Counted from the first letter of the stretch, positions 7,124-17,719 are shown. The stretch is 46,248 bases of DNA from Gammaproteobacteria bacterium (GCA_009937525.1 JAACFE010000010.1:1-46248); one strand, 5' to 3'. Notes: a model not told the origin generated them from the sequence alone. Program-made: numbers and translations.

Positions 7124-9036
7124 CAGCGGCGCTCGCGGACCTCGGTTTCGAGAGTGGTCAGGGCCTCGTCGAGCGGCAGCACCTTCTGCTGCTTGGAGCC
7201 GAGACGGCGCATCGCGACCGAGCGGTTCTCGACTTCCCGCTGGCCGACGGCGAGCTGCACAGGCACCTTCGCGACGCTGTGCTCGCGGACCTTGTAGGAG
7301 ATCTTCTCGTTGCGGAGGTCCGCCTCGGCGCGCAGCCCCCGCGCGGCGAACGCTGCGACAACCTCGCGCGCGTAAGCGTCCGCATCCGACGTGATCGTCA
7401 GGACTTTCACCTGCACGGGTGCAAGCCACAGCGGCAGGTTGCCCGCATGATGCTCGATGAGGATGCCGATGAACCGCTCCAGGGAGCCGAACATCGCCCG
7501 ATGCAGCATCACGGGCAGGTGCTTCTCGCCATCCTCGCCGATGTAGGTCGCGCCGAGCCTGCCCGGCATATTGAGGTCCACCTGCAGGGTGCCGCATTGC
7601 CAGTCGCGCCCGATCGCGTCGCGCAGGACGAATTCGAGCTTCGGCCCGTAGAAGGCGCCTTCCCCGGGATTGTGCGTGTAGTCGAGTCCGGAAACTTCGA
7701 GTGCCTTCAACAGCGCGGCCTCGGACTGGTCCCAGACCTCGTCTTCGCCGACGCGCACTTCAGGGCGGTCCGCGAACTTGATGCGTACGTCCTCGAAGCC
7801 GAAGTCGCGATAGATGCCGAGGATCAGCTCGCAGACCGCGATAGACTCTTCCGTGATCTGCTCCGCCGTGCAGAAGATGTGCGCGTCATCCTGCGTGAAT
7901 GCGCGCACGCGCATCATGCCGTGCAGCGCACCGGACGGTTCGTAACGATGGCACTTGCCGAACTCGGCGAGACGCACCGGCAGGTCGCGGTAACTCGTGA
8001 TGCCCTGTTTGAACACCTGCACGTGGCCGGGACAGTTCATCGGCTTGATGGCGAAGTGCCGTCCATCGACCGTCTCGGTCGTGAACATGTTCTCGCCGAA
8101 GGCCTCGAGGTGGCCCGACTTCTCCCACAGCGTCGTGCTCATGAGTTCGGGCGTGTTGATTTCCCGATAACCGGCGGCGTTCTGCTTTTGTCGCATGTAG
8201 CCGATGAGGTTCTGGTACAAAGCCCATCCCTTCGGATGCCAGAACACCGCGCCCGGCGCCTCTTCCTGGAAGTGGAACAGATCCATGACACGGCCGAGGC
8301 GGCGGTGGTCGCGCTTCTCCGCCTCCTCGAGCATGTGCAGGTACTGGCGCAGTTGCTTGTCGTTCGGCCAGGCTGTTCCGTAGACCCGCTGCAGCATCTC
8401 GTTCGACGAATCGCCGCGCCAGTAAGCGCCCGAAACATGCGTCAGTTTGAACGACTTGCCGAGCTTGCCCGTCGACGGCAGGTGCGGTCCGCGGCAGAGA
8501 TCGATGAAGTCGCCCTGGCGGTAAAGGGTGATAGGCTCGCCCGACGGGATGCTCGCGATGATCTCCGCCTTGTACTCTTCGCCGATGCTCCGAAAGAACT
8601 CCACGGCTTCGTCGCGATCCCACACCTCTCGCGTAATCGCCTCGTCGCGGTCGACGATGTCCTTCATGCGCGCCTCGATGACCTGCAGGTCATCCTCGGT
8701 AAACGGCTCTTCGCGAGAAAAGTCGTAGTAGAAGCCATTCTCGATGGCAGGCCCTATCGTCACCTGCGTGTCCGGCCAGAGTTCCTTGACCGCCTCGGCA
8801 AGCGCGTGCGCCGCGTCGTGACGCAGCAATTCCACGCCGTCGTCAGAGTCGCGCGTGACGATTTCGACCGCGGCATCGTCCTCGATGTCGCGGGTGAGGT
8901 CCCAAAGCTCTCCGTTGACGCGCACGGCGACCGCGTCGCGTGCAAGGCTCTTGCCGATGCTGGCGGCGATGTCGGCGCCCCGGGTGACAGCGTCGAAGGG
9001 CTTCTCGGAACCGTCGGGTAGAGTAATTTTCGGCAT
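7123..9036 (-). CDS. thrS: Threonyl-tRNA synthetase
   Basis: A 637-residue class-II aminoacyl-tRNA synthetase that charges tRNA-Thr. From the N-terminus: a TGS domain ([12 protein letters not shown]), the editing domain with HDAAHAL, the catalytic core with [10 protein letters not shown] (the Cys is a zinc ligand) and [16 protein letters not shown], and a C-terminal anticodon-binding domain. ATG 9036 is chosen because it gives the canonical MPKITLPDG start; a longer frame to 9111 adds 25 unconserved residues. In many gammaproteobacteria thrS is followed by infC-rpmI-rplT. Here it is followed by a REP element and an unrelated gene, so that operon is broken up. It is divergent from zur. Confidence 0.97.
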   Translation of the reverse strand: MPKITLPDGSEKPFDAVTRGADIAASIGKSLARDAVAVRVNGELWDLTRDIEDDAAVEIVTRDSDDGVELLRHDAAHALAEAVKELWPDTQVTIGPAIENGFYYDFSREEPFTEDDLQVIEARMKDIVDRDEAITREVWDRDEAVEFFRSIGEEYKAEIIASIPSGEPITLYRQGDFIDLCRGPHLPSTGKLGKSFKLTHVSGAYWRGDSSNEMLQRVYGTAWPNDKQLRQYLHMLEEAEKRDHRRLGRVMDLFHFQEEAPGAVFWHPKGWALYQNLIGYMRQKQNAAGYREINTPELMSTTLWEKSGHLEAFGENMFTTETVDGRHFAIKPMNCPGHVQVFKQGITSYRDLPVRLAEFGKCHRYEPSGALHGMMRVRAFTQDDAHIFCTAEQITEESIAVCELILGIYRDFGFEDVRIKFADRPEVRVGEDEVWDQSEAALLKALEVSGLDYTHNPGEGAFYGPKLEFVLRDAIGRDWQCGTLQVDLNMPGRLGATYIGEDGEKHLPVMLHRAMFGSLERFIGILIEHHAGNLPLWLAPVQVKVLTITSDADAYAREVVAAFAARGLRAEADLRNEKISYKVREHSVAKVPVQLAVGQREVENRSVAMRRLGSKQQKVLPLDEALTTLETEVRERR

Positions 9037-9077
9037 GTCGGTCGTTATCTGTTCATTGCCCGCGGGAACGGCGCGCC

Positions 9078-9087
9078 ATTGTACAAT
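9078..9087. promoter_or_regulatory. Palindrome in the thrS/zur divergent promoter region
   Basis: ATTGTACAAT is a perfect 10-bp palindrome in the 81-base gap between thrS and zur. It also contains TACAAT, a fair -10 hexamer for zur about 30 bases before its start. It could be a Zur autoregulatory site or simply a promoter element. It is shorter than the roughly 23-bp Zur boxes known from enteric bacteria. Confidence 0.3.
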
Positions 9088-9117
9088 TGGTTCTCCGCAT
9101 AAGACACCCATCCATCG

Positions 9118-9606
9118 ATGACCAAGGCTCCGGACTCATTGCCGCCCACAGGCCACGACCATGACAGTTGCGTATCCGCCGCGATCGAAACGGCAGAGCG
9201 ACTGTGCCGTGAGCGTGGCCTGCGATTCACGTCGCTGCGCCGCCGGGTGCTCACGCTGGTGTGGGACAGCCACAAGCCCATCGGCGCCTACGACATCCTC
9301 GACAAGCTCGGCAGCGAGGGCAAGGCGGCTGCGCCGCCGACGGTATACAGGGCCCTCGATTTCCTGATCGAGGCCGGCCTCGTGCACCGGCTCGACTCGC
9401 TCAACGCGTTCATCGGCTGTCCCGACCCGGCGCGATCGCATGCCGGCCAGTTCCTGATCTGCCGCCGCTGCCGGACGGTGTTGGAAATCGACGATCCCGG
9501 GATCGATGCGGTCGTTGCGAACAAGGCTGAAGAGCTGGGCTTCACGTCCGTGCACCAGATGCTCGAGGTGCAGGGCCTATGCGCCAACTGCGCCGACGGA
9601 GACTAG
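9118..9606 (+). CDS. zur: Fur-family zinc uptake regulator (Zur-like)
   Basis: A 162-residue Fur-superfamily repressor. The N-terminal HDHDSC and the winged helix [13 protein letters not shown] with [11 protein letters not shown] (about 36-88) resemble Zur more than Fur. The structural zinc site is the paired CRRC (Cys115/Cys118) and CANC (Cys155/Cys158). His90, Cys101, His108 and Glu123 occupy positions like those of the regulatory zinc ligands of E. coli Zur. It should repress zinc-uptake and zinc-sparing genes when zinc is plentiful. It is divergent from thrS, itself a zinc enzyme, and 56 bases ahead of glnS on the same strand. No zinc transporter is in the window. Confidence 0.85.
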   Translation: MTKAPDSLPPTGHDHDSCVSAAIETAERLCRERGLRFTSLRRRVLTLVWDSHKPIGAYDILDKLGSEGKAAAPPTVYRALDFLIEAGLVHRLDSLNAFIGCPDPARSHAGQFLICRRCRTVLEIDDPGIDAVVANKAEELGFTSVHQMLEVQGLCANCADGD

Positions 9607-9662
9607 GCGCGGCGGCGACTTCGCGTACAATACCGCCCGGTCAGGACCACCGATAAGAATCG

Positions 9663-11342
9663 ATGAGCGAAGCGCCGCGGGACTTTATCCGCCAGATCAT
9701 CCACGACGACCTCGAGAGCGGAAAGCACGACGAAATCGTCACGCGGTTTCCGCCGGAACCCAACGGCTATCTGCACATCGGTCACGTAATGTCGATCTGC
9801 CTGAATTTCGGTGTCGCGGTCGAGACGCGCGGGCGCACTTTCCTGCGTTACGACGACACCAACCCGCACAAGGAAGAGCAGGAATACGTTGACGCGATCG
9901 AGCAGGACGTGCACTGGCTGGGCTTCGACTGGGGGGAGCGCCTGACGCACGCGTCGGACTATTTCGAACAGTTATACGAGGCGGCAGAAAAGCTCATCGA
10001 GATGGGCCTTGCCTACGTGGACTCGCTGAGCGCGGAGGAGATTCGCGCGCACCGCGGGACGCTGACGGAGCCGGGCACCGACAGCCCTTATCGCGAGCGC
10101 CGCGTCGAGGAGAACCTCGACCTGTTCCGCCGCATGCGGGCGGGCGAATTTGCCGACGGCGAGCACGTGCTGCGGGCGAAGATCGACATGGCGTCGCCCA
10201 ACATGAACCTGCGCGATCCGGCGCTGTACCGTATCCGCCATATTGACCACCAGCGCACGGGCGACGCCTGGTGCATCTACCCGATGTACGACTTTGCCCA
10301 CACGCTGTCCGACGCGTTCGAGCACATCACGCATTCGCTGTGTACGCTCGAATTCGAGGATCACCGGCCGCTGTACGACTGGTTCCTCGATCAGCTCAAG
10401 CCGCCGCACAGGCCGCGGCAGATCGAGTTCTCGCGCCTCAACCTCGCCTACACGATCACGAGCAAACGCAAGCTCGGGATGATGATCGATAGCGGCGTTG
10501 TCAGCGGCTGGAACGATCCTCGCATGCCCACCATTGCCGGCATGCGCAGGCGTGGTTACCCGGCGGTGGCGCTGCGCGATTTCGTGAAACGCGGCGGCGT
10601 CACCAAGAAAGACAAGCTCATCGAGATGGGCGTGCTCGAGAACAGCGTGCGCGAGGTGCTGGGCGATGAAGCGGAACGGCGCATGGCGGTGCTGAAACCG
10701 CTGAAGGTGGTGCTGACGAATTATCCCGAGGACCAGTTCGAGATGATGGAAGCCATGAACCATCCGAACCGGCCGGAGCTCGGAACGCGCGAGGTCCCGT
10801 TCTCGAACGAGGTCTGGATCGAACAGGACGACTTCATGGAAGAGGCACCGCGCAAGTTCTTCCGCCTCAAGCCAGGTGGGGAGGTGAGATTGCGCAGCGC
10901 CTACATCATCCGCTGCGACGAGGTCATCAAGGACGATGACGGTAACGTGGTTGAGCTCCGCTGCAGCTACGATCCCGACACGCGCAGCGGCACGGGAACG
11001 AGCGACCGCAAGGTCAAGGGCACGATCCACTGGGTGTCGGCAGCGCACGCGGTACCTGCGACGGTGCGGCTTTATGACCGGCTGTTCACTGTGCCGAATC
11101 CGAACGCGGCCGAAGTCTTCATGGATGTCCTGAACCCTGATTCGCTGGAGACCGTCGAGGCGATGCTCGAGCCCTCGCTCGCGGATCTCGCTGCCGGCGA
11201 GGCCGTGCAGTTCGAGCGGCTCGGCTATTTTACGCCGGATGCCGGGGACGATAGTGCCGATGCGAGGGTGTTCAACCGCATCGTCACGCTCAGGGACTCC
11301 TGGGCGAAGATCGAGAAGCAGGCAATGCAGGGGCAGGACTGA
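9663..11342 (+). CDS. glnS: Glutaminyl-tRNA synthetase
   Basis: A 559-residue class-I aminoacyl-tRNA synthetase that attaches glutamine to tRNA-Gln in the cytosol. The HIGH motif is at residues 38-41 ([10 protein letters not shown]), after PPEPNG, which distinguishes GlnRS/GluRS. The KMSKS counterpart is TSKRKLG at about residue 264. The C-terminal beta-barrel anticodon-binding region is complete, and the length matches E. coli GlnS (about 554). ATG 9663 lies 56 bases after zur, with a possible TACAAT -10 in the gap. It converges with tamB, the stop codons being 12 bases apart within an inverted repeat. Confidence 0.97.
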   Translation: MSEAPRDFIRQIIHDDLESGKHDEIVTRFPPEPNGYLHIGHVMSICLNFGVAVETRGRTFLRYDDTNPHKEEQEYVDAIEQDVHWLGFDWGERLTHASDYFEQLYEAAEKLIEMGLAYVDSLSAEEIRAHRGTLTEPGTDSPYRERRVEENLDLFRRMRAGEFADGEHVLRAKIDMASPNMNLRDPALYRIRHIDHQRTGDAWCIYPMYDFAHTLSDAFEHITHSLCTLEFEDHRPLYDWFLDQLKPPHRPRQIEFSRLNLAYTITSKRKLGMMIDSGVVSGWNDPRMPTIAGMRRRGYPAVALRDFVKRGGVTKKDKLIEMGVLENSVREVLGDEAERRMAVLKPLKVVLTNYPEDQFEMMEAMNHPNRPELGTREVPFSNEVWIEQDDFMEEAPRKFFRLKPGGEVRLRSAYIIRCDEVIKDDDGNVVELRCSYDPDTRSGTGTSDRKVKGTIHWVSAAHAVPATVRLYDRLFTVPNPNAAEVFMDVLNPDSLETVEAMLEPSLADLAAGEAVQFERLGYFTPDAGDDSADARVFNRIVTLRDSWAKIEKQAMQGQD

Positions 11343-11359
11343 GCGGCGACCGGCTCAGT
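11338..11359. terminator. Hairpin between convergent glnS and tamB
   Basis: The inverted repeat ACTGAGC-N8-GCTCAGT has a 7-bp stem whose arms contain the two stop codons (TGA of glnS, TGA of tamB). A similar element, CTGAGCGGCG...ACCGG...GCTCAG, lies between tesB and gpmA. There is no U-tract on either side, so a factor-independent terminator is not assured. Confidence 0.4.
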
Positions 11360-14300
11360 TCTCGAAACGATAGCTGAGATCCACGCCGGACTCCTTCTCG
11401 CCGGAGGTCGCCGTGATGCCGAAGCCCCGCTGCAGGTCGTAGCGGACCCGGATGACGTTCTCGTTGTCGAATAATCCGATGCCGTAGCTGGCGTAGACGC
11501 GTGGCGCGATGTAGGTGCCGAAGTCCACCGCGCCGATGCCTCTCTCGTAGTCGAAGTCACTGCCGGTCACGAGCAGGGTCAGCGCGCGTTCCTCGGTCGT
11601 GATGGGCGTCGTGTAGGCCTCGATCGTCGGGCGCGAAACGGATCCCGCGACGAGCACACCCGCGCGGCGCACCTGGGTGTTGCCGAAGATTTCCCGTTCT
11701 GCGCGAATGCGGAGGTAGGGGTCGTCCGCGGGCACGTCGGGGAACTGCACCGATCCCTCGGTGATCTCGAGCCTCTGCCCGAACGCGAGGATCTCGCCGT
11801 CGACGTCAAAACGACCGTTCGCCATGGGCATCGGGTCGCCGCTCCAGGTGAGGAGGGTATTGCCCTCGACCGAGGTCTCAGCGACGCCGAGATCGACAAC
11901 GACGTCATTGCCCAGTGACACGTCCATCGACCCGACGATTCGCAGGTCAGCGCGTCCTGCATTGTCCGTTGTTTCGTCCGGCAGTTCTCCTGCAACGATG
12001 ACGACGTCCTCGCTTTCGTAAACGCGGCTGGTGCCGAGGCTGCTGGGCACGATTCGCGCTCGCGGGAAGGTCAGCGTGCCGCCGATCTCGAGTTCGTCGC
12101 CGTCGAAATTGACCTGAACGTCGGTGTTCGCGATCGCCTTCACGTCGGGCACATCGATGACCGTCAGGTTGTGACCACGAAGCGTGACTTCGAGCCCGCT
12201 CGCCACTGATCGGCGGTGATCGGCACGGGTTCGAATCTGCCCGCGCCCTTCCCCCGCGCGAAAAGAGCCCATTACTTCGATTTCGCCCTGCTCCTGCAGC
12301 TCGCTCTGAAGGTCGATCTCGTCGATCTTAAGACCGATAGGAAGGTAACTGAGGCTGCCGTCGTCGAGCGCGACAGTTCCTGTGACCGCCGGTGTATCCA
12401 GCGTACCTCCCAGGTCGATATCCGCACGCAAAGTGCCTTTCGCGTCGTCCAGTACGGTTACGAATGGCAGGATGATACCGATATCCGACAGATCGATGTC
12501 GATGCTGCCATCGATGCCGGCTGCACCTGTCTCCGCGACGTCGAGCACCTGGAACTCGGCGGCAACCTGGCCCTGCCCGGGCAGCGGGACGTCGATGATG
12601 CCGCCGCGCAGGTCGTCACCGTCTACGTCGAAACCGAGCCGGGACGCGCCTGTCGTCAGTTCACGGTCGGGCTCGTCGAGGCTGACGACTGTCCCGGCCG
12701 TCATCCTGAGGTCGGCGCGTCCGCCGGACTTGCCGTCAGGCCGCGAATACCAACTGAATTCGCCGCTGATGACCTGATCGAAACCGAGCCGCGTGTCGAC
12801 GATTGCGTTAATGAGATCGACGGGCACCGATGACAGGCTGGCCCCGATGTCGAAGCCTGCGCCGGCGTCCCAGTTGCCGTCCGCGCACAAGCCGATGCCG
12901 CGCGCTCCGGTCATGCACAGTCGCTCGACGCCGGCGCGGCGTTTGCTCATGCGCAACGCGGCCGCTTGTTCCAGTTGTGTATTGAAATCGCTGTGCTGCA
13001 CCGTGAGCCTCGAAATCTCGCCGTCCCATGCCGATGGTTCGTCCCAGTCGTCGAGGGTCCCTCGAAGTGACAGTCCCGCGTGCATCCCATGGGCGTTGAA
13101 GTCCAGGTCGACAGACTGCGTGTCGCGCCCCAACGCAATGGCCAGCAGCAGGTCGTTTGCCTGGAAGCCCTTGTAGACGAGCCGCCCCGCCGAAACCTCG
13201 GCGCCGAGAACGAGACCATCGTCGCCACGATCCCCGATTTTCAGGCCTTCGACCTGGAGGTCGCCATAGGCCAGGGCGTCGCCTGCCGCATCGATACGCA
13301 GGAAGCGCGCGTCCGACGCGAGCGAAACCTTGCCTTTGGCCCGGATTTCGCCCCGGGCGCCATCGAGGTAGTGGCCGAGTTCGTCGATGCTGATGTCGTA
13401 AGCCAGGCCTTGTCCGGCGTATACCTGACCATCGAGACGGGCTTCGGCTCCGCCGTGTCGCAACTCGAGATTGTCGACGCTGATTGCGCCGGCCCTGTAC
13501 TCGATGCCGCCGTTTGCGAACAAGGGCCTGTCGCGGAACTGCCCGTGCATATCCCTCAACGTGGCTGATAGGTTCAGCGGCCTCTGCTGTCCCGATATCG
13601 TGAGATTGCCGCTCACCCGGGCCGGCCATTCTGCAAACACGCTGCCCGTATCAATGCCGTCCAGATCGAGGGTTGCGCTGAACGGCCGTGATTCCCGCCA
13701 GCTGTATCGGGCATTGCCACTGATCGTGCCGCCGAGGATATCGCCCTCGACAATCTCCACACGAGCCTCATTCCGGCTACCCGCGCCGTCGATCGTGAAA
13801 GTTCCCGGCGGCAACTGCGGCACCTCGAGTTCCAGCGTCCCCGCCACCGTCCAGTCGTCGATCGAGCCGCCGACGGCGACTTTGCCCGAGCGGCTCGTTA
13901 CCTGTGGTTCGGGGTGACCCACCGGCCAGTGTGCGTTACGCCAGTCGAGATCCGCCGAGACTGCGCCGGACTGTATGTCGTAATCGGCAACTGCACCGAG
14001 TTGCATGTCGGTTCCCCTGAAGCCGAGGTCGGCCTCGGCTTCAAGGGCCTGCCGGTTGCCGTGCGCGATCGCCGCAAGACTCACGGCCGGCAGCTCGGCC
14101 ACATCGTCACGCGGCGTCAGCTCGAGCGCCGGCGCACGCACCTCGAGGTCCCATACGGGCTCGGCGCCGAGCCCGTTGAGGTGGCCCGTCAATGCTGCTT
14201 CGGGTTCAGCGGTGGTGGCCTGCAGCGTCAGCTCGTCGATATAGCCGCTTACCGCGGCGCTGACGGCGAGCGGATCGTCTAGCCTTGTCAGCGCGGGCTT

Positions 14301-14912
14301 GGCAATGAGTTCGATGTCGACGGTGATCGCGTTCCTGCCGTGGAGCCACAACTGCCCGTTACCGTCGGCGTCGTAATAGGGGGTCCGGGTCTGCAGGCGG
14401 TCGATGCGGATGGCGTCGTGCCAGCTGCCCTCGATCGACGCGAACCCGAAGCTCAGGTATTCGCTACCGGCGAAGCCGTCGAAGGTCGCGTCCTCGATGT
14501 CGAGCGCTGCTACGACGATTTCGAACGGCAAGCGCAGCTTCGCGAATATCTCGTGCAGTTTGGTGCTGGCGTCTTTGTCCTTGTCCCTGTCGAGGATTCG
14601 AAGACTGAAACCGGCGGCGTCGGCCTCGCTCACAACGACGCGTACGGGCAGAACCGCCACCCGGGCGGCGAGGCTGACGCTGCTGACATCGATGTCGACG
14701 GCATCGTTCCCGAAATTCAGTCCGTGCAGAGTGACGCCCGCACCGAGATCACCCGTGATGCTCGCGACGGACAGCGCGCCGCCGGTTGCCGATTCGGCCC
14801 GCGCCCAAAGCCATTTCGCGCCCGGCTCCGTGTGCAGCAGCCAGTACCAGGTGCCTGCGGCCAGCAGCACCGGGATGAAGGCAAGCAACAGCAGGATGCG
14901 GCGCAGGCTCAC
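11355..14912 (-). CDS. tamB: TamB, inner-membrane-anchored envelope assembly / lipid transport protein
   Basis: A 1185-residue AsmA-like protein of the TamB/DUF490 family. The start is GTG 14912, giving SLRRILLLLAFIPVLLAAG, a single N-terminal membrane anchor. The rest is a very long beta-rich periplasmic body. It ends in the diagnostic TamB C-terminal domain (RITLRVRYDL-type segment seen here as NVIRVRYDLQRGFGI, then GVDLSYRFEN), with an aromatic last-strand motif. TamB spans the periplasm and works with TamA in outer membrane protein insertion and phospholipid transport. The GTG overlaps the tamA stop by four bases (GTGA), so translation is probably coupled. A longer frame to 15059 would lie inside tamA and is rejected. 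Confidence 0.95.
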   Translation of the reverse strand: MSLRRILLLLAFIPVLLAAGTWYWLLHTEPGAKWLWARAESATGGALSVASITGDLGAGVTLHGLNFGNDAVDIDVSSVSLAARVAVLPVRVVVSEADAAGFSLRILDRDKDKDASTKLHEIFAKLRLPFEIVVAALDIEDATFDGFAGSEYLSFGFASIEGSWHDAIRIDRLQTRTPYYDADGNGQLWLHGRNAITVDIELIAKPALTRLDDPLAVSAAVSGYIDELTLQATTAEPEAALTGHLNGLGAEPVWDLEVRAPALELTPRDDVAELPAVSLAAIAHGNRQALEAEADLGFRGTDMQLGAVADYDIQSGAVSADLDWRNAHWPVGHPEPQVTSRSGKVAVGGSIDDWTVAGTLELEVPQLPPGTFTIDGAGSRNEARVEIVEGDILGGTISGNARYSWRESRPFSATLDLDGIDTGSVFAEWPARVSGNLTISGQQRPLNLSATLRDMHGQFRDRPLFANGGIEYRAGAISVDNLELRHGGAEARLDGQVYAGQGLAYDISIDELGHYLDGARGEIRAKGKVSLASDARFLRIDAAGDALAYGDLQVEGLKIGDRGDDGLVLGAEVSAGRLVYKGFQANDLLLAIALGRDTQSVDLDFNAHGMHAGLSLRGTLDDWDEPSAWDGEISRLTVQHSDFNTQLEQAAALRMSKRRAGVERLCMTGARGIGLCADGNWDAGAGFDIGASLSSVPVDLINAIVDTRLGFDQVISGEFSWYSRPDGKSGGRADLRMTAGTVVSLDEPDRELTTGASRLGFDVDGDDLRGGIIDVPLPGQGQVAAEFQVLDVAETGAAGIDGSIDIDLSDIGIILPFVTVLDDAKGTLRADIDLGGTLDTPAVTGTVALDDGSLSYLPIGLKIDEIDLQSELQEQGEIEVMGSFRAGEGRGQIRTRADHRRSVASGLEVTLRGHNLTVIDVPDVKAIANTDVQVNFDGDELEIGGTLTFPRARIVPSSLGTSRVYESEDVVIVAGELPDETTDNAGRADLRIVGSMDVSLGNDVVVDLGVAETSVEGNTLLTWSGDPMPMANGRFDVDGEILAFGQRLEITEGSVQFPDVPADDPYLRIRAEREIFGNTQVRRAGVLVAGSVSRPTIEAYTTPITTEERALTLLVTGSDFDYERGIGAVDFGTYIAPRVYASYGIGLFDNENVIRVRYDLQRGFGITATSGEKESGVDLSYRFEN

Positions 14913-16828
14913 AGCAGCGGCGTCCCGATCGTCAGGTGGTAACGCAAAGGTTTGCCTTCGAAGTCGATTGCCCGGGCCACGTCGATGCGGATCTCGCCGG
15001 CGAACGAGTACCAGCGGATGCCGATACCGATCCCTCGCTTGAGGTCGGGATCTGTCCATTCGTTGAATGCATTGCCGATATCCGCGAACGCCGCTCCCGA
15101 CCAGGAATCGAGGAAACGGTATTCGGCTTCGGCGCTCGCGGTGATGATGTGATTCGAGCCGATATCGTTGTTCGAGAGTTGCTCGAAGCCGTAGCCGCGC
15201 ACGCTCATGCTGCCGCCGGCTTTGAATCGGTAGAAATTCGGCAGTCGGGTAAAGGACAGGTTCAGCGGCTGGCCGCCGACATCGAGCACGAATTCATCGA
15301 CCACCGCATCCGTGTGGCCGATTTCCCCCCTGAGGTGGAATTTCAGTCGGTCTCCGAGCACATAACTGCGGCGGGTCGCGGCATAGAGCTGCGTGAATTC
15401 GACCGTCGATCCGAACGCCTTGTTGGAATGGAAGACCCACGCGCGATCGCGGCGCCCGGAGGTTTCGAAGGAACGACCCTGTACGTCGACGACTTCGTAG
15501 TCCAGGCCGATCGAAAACGCGTTCTCGATGGTTCTCAAGCGGCTCTCGAGTATGGGGTCTTCGACGCGGGTCGTCGGGTCGTCGGGCGTCAGGTCGACAA
15601 GGTCGAAGCGCTGGTCACTGTTCAGGAACTGTACGAACGGGGTCGTAAACCGCTGAGCCTCGCCACCTTTTAGGTTCCTGAGCTTCAGGCGCCCGAAGCG
15701 AATATGGCGCTCGTCGAGATCACCGTTTGCGAGCCGAATGAAGTCCTCGTCTTCCTCGTCGCGCTTGACCTCCAGATCCTGGTTTTCGAATCGCAGCGTC
15801 AGCTCGGCGTCCCACCATTGCCTGGACCGACCGATCCACGGTTTGCGGTAGCGTCCACGGAGCGTGAACTGGTCGTCGAGTTCCTGGTAGCCGATACCGA
15901 GATCGAGCCGGTCGCCGTTTGAGGACATCGGGTGGCGGCTGTAGTTCGCCTGCAGCCGTGCGCCCGTGTCGTCGCCCCAGCCGAATGCGCCCGAATAATG
16001 GTTTCTGGTGTCCGTCCCGACACGCACGTTGAAATCGACCGCGGGCGGCTGCAGGTCCGGGCGCTTTGTCTCCAGCACCGTCACGTGATCGAAATACCCG
16101 GTCTTCCACAGGTCCGTACGCAGCCGGCTGACGAGCCGCGCGGTATACGGGTCGCCTTTTTCGAAGCGCGGGATGTACTCCAGGATGCCGGGCTTCAGCT
16201 CGTGACCGGAATACTCGACGTCGCCCATCACGTAACGTGGTCCGGAGTCGAGGGTCAACACGAGCGTCGCCGTATTTTCTTCGAGATCCAGCTCGAGCCT
16301 GTGCTCGGCGAACTCTGCCGCCAGGTAGCCGCGCGAGTTCGCGGTTTCGATGGCAGTTTGCTTCTGGTACTCCCATACCGACTGGTCCAGGATGGCGCCT
16401 TCACCGAGCGGCCACCCCTTCAGCCAGGCGGAAATCAGGCGGTCGCTGGCCCCGGGACCGACGACACTGACATCCACGCTTCCGATGCGGACCGGTGGCC
16501 CGGCCTCGATGGTCAGTTCGACGATCGCCGACCGGTCCTGTTTTTCGATGATGCGCGCCGAGATGTCGGGCGCATAGTAGCCGTACGGCAGCAAGGCGGC
16601 GCGGGCGTCGCCGATCGCCTTGTCGATGACTTTTTCGTGATCACGCGGCCGCAGCCGGGCACGCGGGCCGAATTGCACGGTGTCGACGTGGCTGAGCACA
16701 TTTGCCGTCAGTGTCTCGTCCAGGCCGACAACAACGTATGCCACGTCTGCATGTGCCGGGAACGCAGTAGCAAGTAGCAACAAACAGACTGACTTTCGAA
16801 TGTCCACCAGCGCTGGAATCCTGCTCAT
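14909..16828 (-). CDS. tamA: TamA, Omp85-family outer-membrane assembly protein
   Basis: About 639 residues. An N-terminal signal peptide (SVCLLLLATAFPAHA) is followed by POTRA domains (about 30-265) and a 16-strand Omp85 barrel. The barrel shows the L6 VRGY motif (SVRGYGFEQL) and the late-strand signatures FADIGNAF and GIGIRWYSF. It resides in the outer membrane and partners TamB. ATG 16828 is preferred; a TTG six bases upstream is also open, and neither has a strong Shine-Dalgarno. The gene overlaps tamB by four bases, and 74 bases separate it from the upstream SAM hydrolase-like gene on the same strand. Confidence 0.94.
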   Translation of the reverse strand: MSRIPALVDIRKSVCLLLLATAFPAHADVAYVVVGLDETLTANVLSHVDTVQFGPRARLRPRDHEKVIDKAIGDARAALLPYGYYAPDISARIIEKQDRSAIVELTIEAGPPVRIGSVDVSVVGPGASDRLISAWLKGWPLGEGAILDQSVWEYQKQTAIETANSRGYLAAEFAEHRLELDLEENTATLVLTLDSGPRYVMGDVEYSGHELKPGILEYIPRFEKGDPYTARLVSRLRTDLWKTGYFDHVTVLETKRPDLQPPAVDFNVRVGTDTRNHYSGAFGWGDDTGARLQANYSRHPMSSNGDRLDLGIGYQELDDQFTLRGRYRKPWIGRSRQWWDAELTLRFENQDLEVKRDEEDEDFIRLANGDLDERHIRFGRLKLRNLKGGEAQRFTTPFVQFLNSDQRFDLVDLTPDDPTTRVEDPILESRLRTIENAFSIGLDYEVVDVQGRSFETSGRRDRAWVFHSNKAFGSTVEFTQLYAATRRSYVLGDRLKFHLRGEIGHTDAVVDEFVLDVGGQPLNLSFTRLPNFYRFKAGGSMSVRGYGFEQLSNNDIGSNHIITASAEAEYRFLDSWSGAAFADIGNAFNEWTDPDLKRGIGIGIRWYSFAGEIRIDVARAIDFEGKPLRYHLTIGTPLL

Positions 16829-16902
16829 CGGCAAATGGTGATGTTGTCAGAAATTGGACATTGAGCGGAAGATGAAATTCAGACCGCGAACGTCGTGTCG
16901 TA

Positions 16903-17706
16903 TCAGGTCTCGATACCGTCGCTGATCACGATCGGCGCACCGCGTTCCAGGCCCAGCCCGTCGGCGGCGTTGCCCTCGGCCCTCGCCACCTCGATGACGC
17001 CGAATGAATTGATCAGCGCCAGGTATTCGCCCGGCTGCACCCTGCCGTAAGTTGCCGCCATTGCGAACTCGTGGCCGGCTACAGTCACGACCGGCTGCCG
17101 GAATCCTTCGATCAGCTTGCGGTCGATGTTGCTGATGAGGTTGCCGAAGGTATCGACGGTGACGATGACGCCGCTCACCTTGCCGGCCAGGACTTCCGGG
17201 TCGTCGATCCAGCCCGGAATCCACTCGTAGGTCGGGATGCCTACCGAGACCGGGTTGGTCCGTCCGGATGCAATGTCAGCGGCAATCGGGGCAAAGATGT
17301 CCCGGCCGTGAAATGTCGCGCTGGGCTCATCGAGCCCCAGCCGCTTGAAGCAGCAAAGGTCGAGCTTGAAAACCTGTGTGTTTTCCGAGTCCTCGAGGAT
17401 CGGCGAAAGCAGACCGTTGTCGGGCGCCATGAAATAGTGGCGGTCGTGTTGCACGAGCAGTATGTCGCGCTCTGTGCCTACGCCCGGGTCCACGATGGCG
17501 ATGTGCACCGTGCCTTCGGGGAAGTACTTGTAGGCGCGGCTGACCCAGAAACCCGCCTCCGGCGGCCATTGCGCCGGGATATCGTGGATCAGGTCGATTA
17601 TCTTCGCGTCGGGGAAGCGCCTGATGATCACGCCCTTCATGACAGCCGTGAACGGGCCCTTGTGACCGAAGTCGGTGGTGATCGTGATGACGCCGGAAGG
17701 CTGCAT
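16903..17706 (-). CDS. SAM hydrolase / SAM hydroxide adenosyltransferase family (DUF62)
   Basis: A 267-residue protein of the DUF62 family. These enzymes use water (or, in rare relatives, chloride or fluoride) to cleave S-adenosylmethionine into adenosine and methionine. Signatures are TTDFGHKGPF near the N-terminus, IVDPGVGTERD (about 71-81), MAPDNGLLSP and TFHGRDIFAP, followed by a C-terminal beta-barrel. Ordinary members of this family in bacteria are hydrolases, and nothing here suggests a halogenase. It lies 13 bases after the queuosine-precursor transporter on the same strand, so the pair is probably cotranscribed. No clear Shine-Dalgarno precedes ATG 17706. Confidence 0.88.
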   Translation of the reverse strand: MQPSGVITITTDFGHKGPFTAVMKGVIIRRFPDAKIIDLIHDIPAQWPPEAGFWVSRAYKYFPEGTVHIAIVDPGVGTERDILLVQHDRHYFMAPDNGLLSPILEDSENTQVFKLDLCCFKRLGLDEPSATFHGRDIFAPIAADIASGRTNPVSVGIPTYEWIPGWIDDPEVLAGKVSGVIVTVDTFGNLISNIDRKLIEGFRQPVVTVAGHEFAMAATYGRVQPGEYLALINSFGVIEVARAEGNAADGLGLERGAPIVISDGIET

Positions 17707-17719
17707 GATGCAAATTTTA

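Noticed and set aside
7090-9021. A 643-codon frame antisense to thrS
   Set aside because: It covers almost exactly the thrS coding region; the minus-strand product is an unmistakable threonyl-tRNA synthetase.
16903-17706. DUF62 protein considered as a halogenase (fluorinase/chlorinase)
   Set aside because: No halogenation gene context, and the plain family motifs point to the common SAM hydrolase type.
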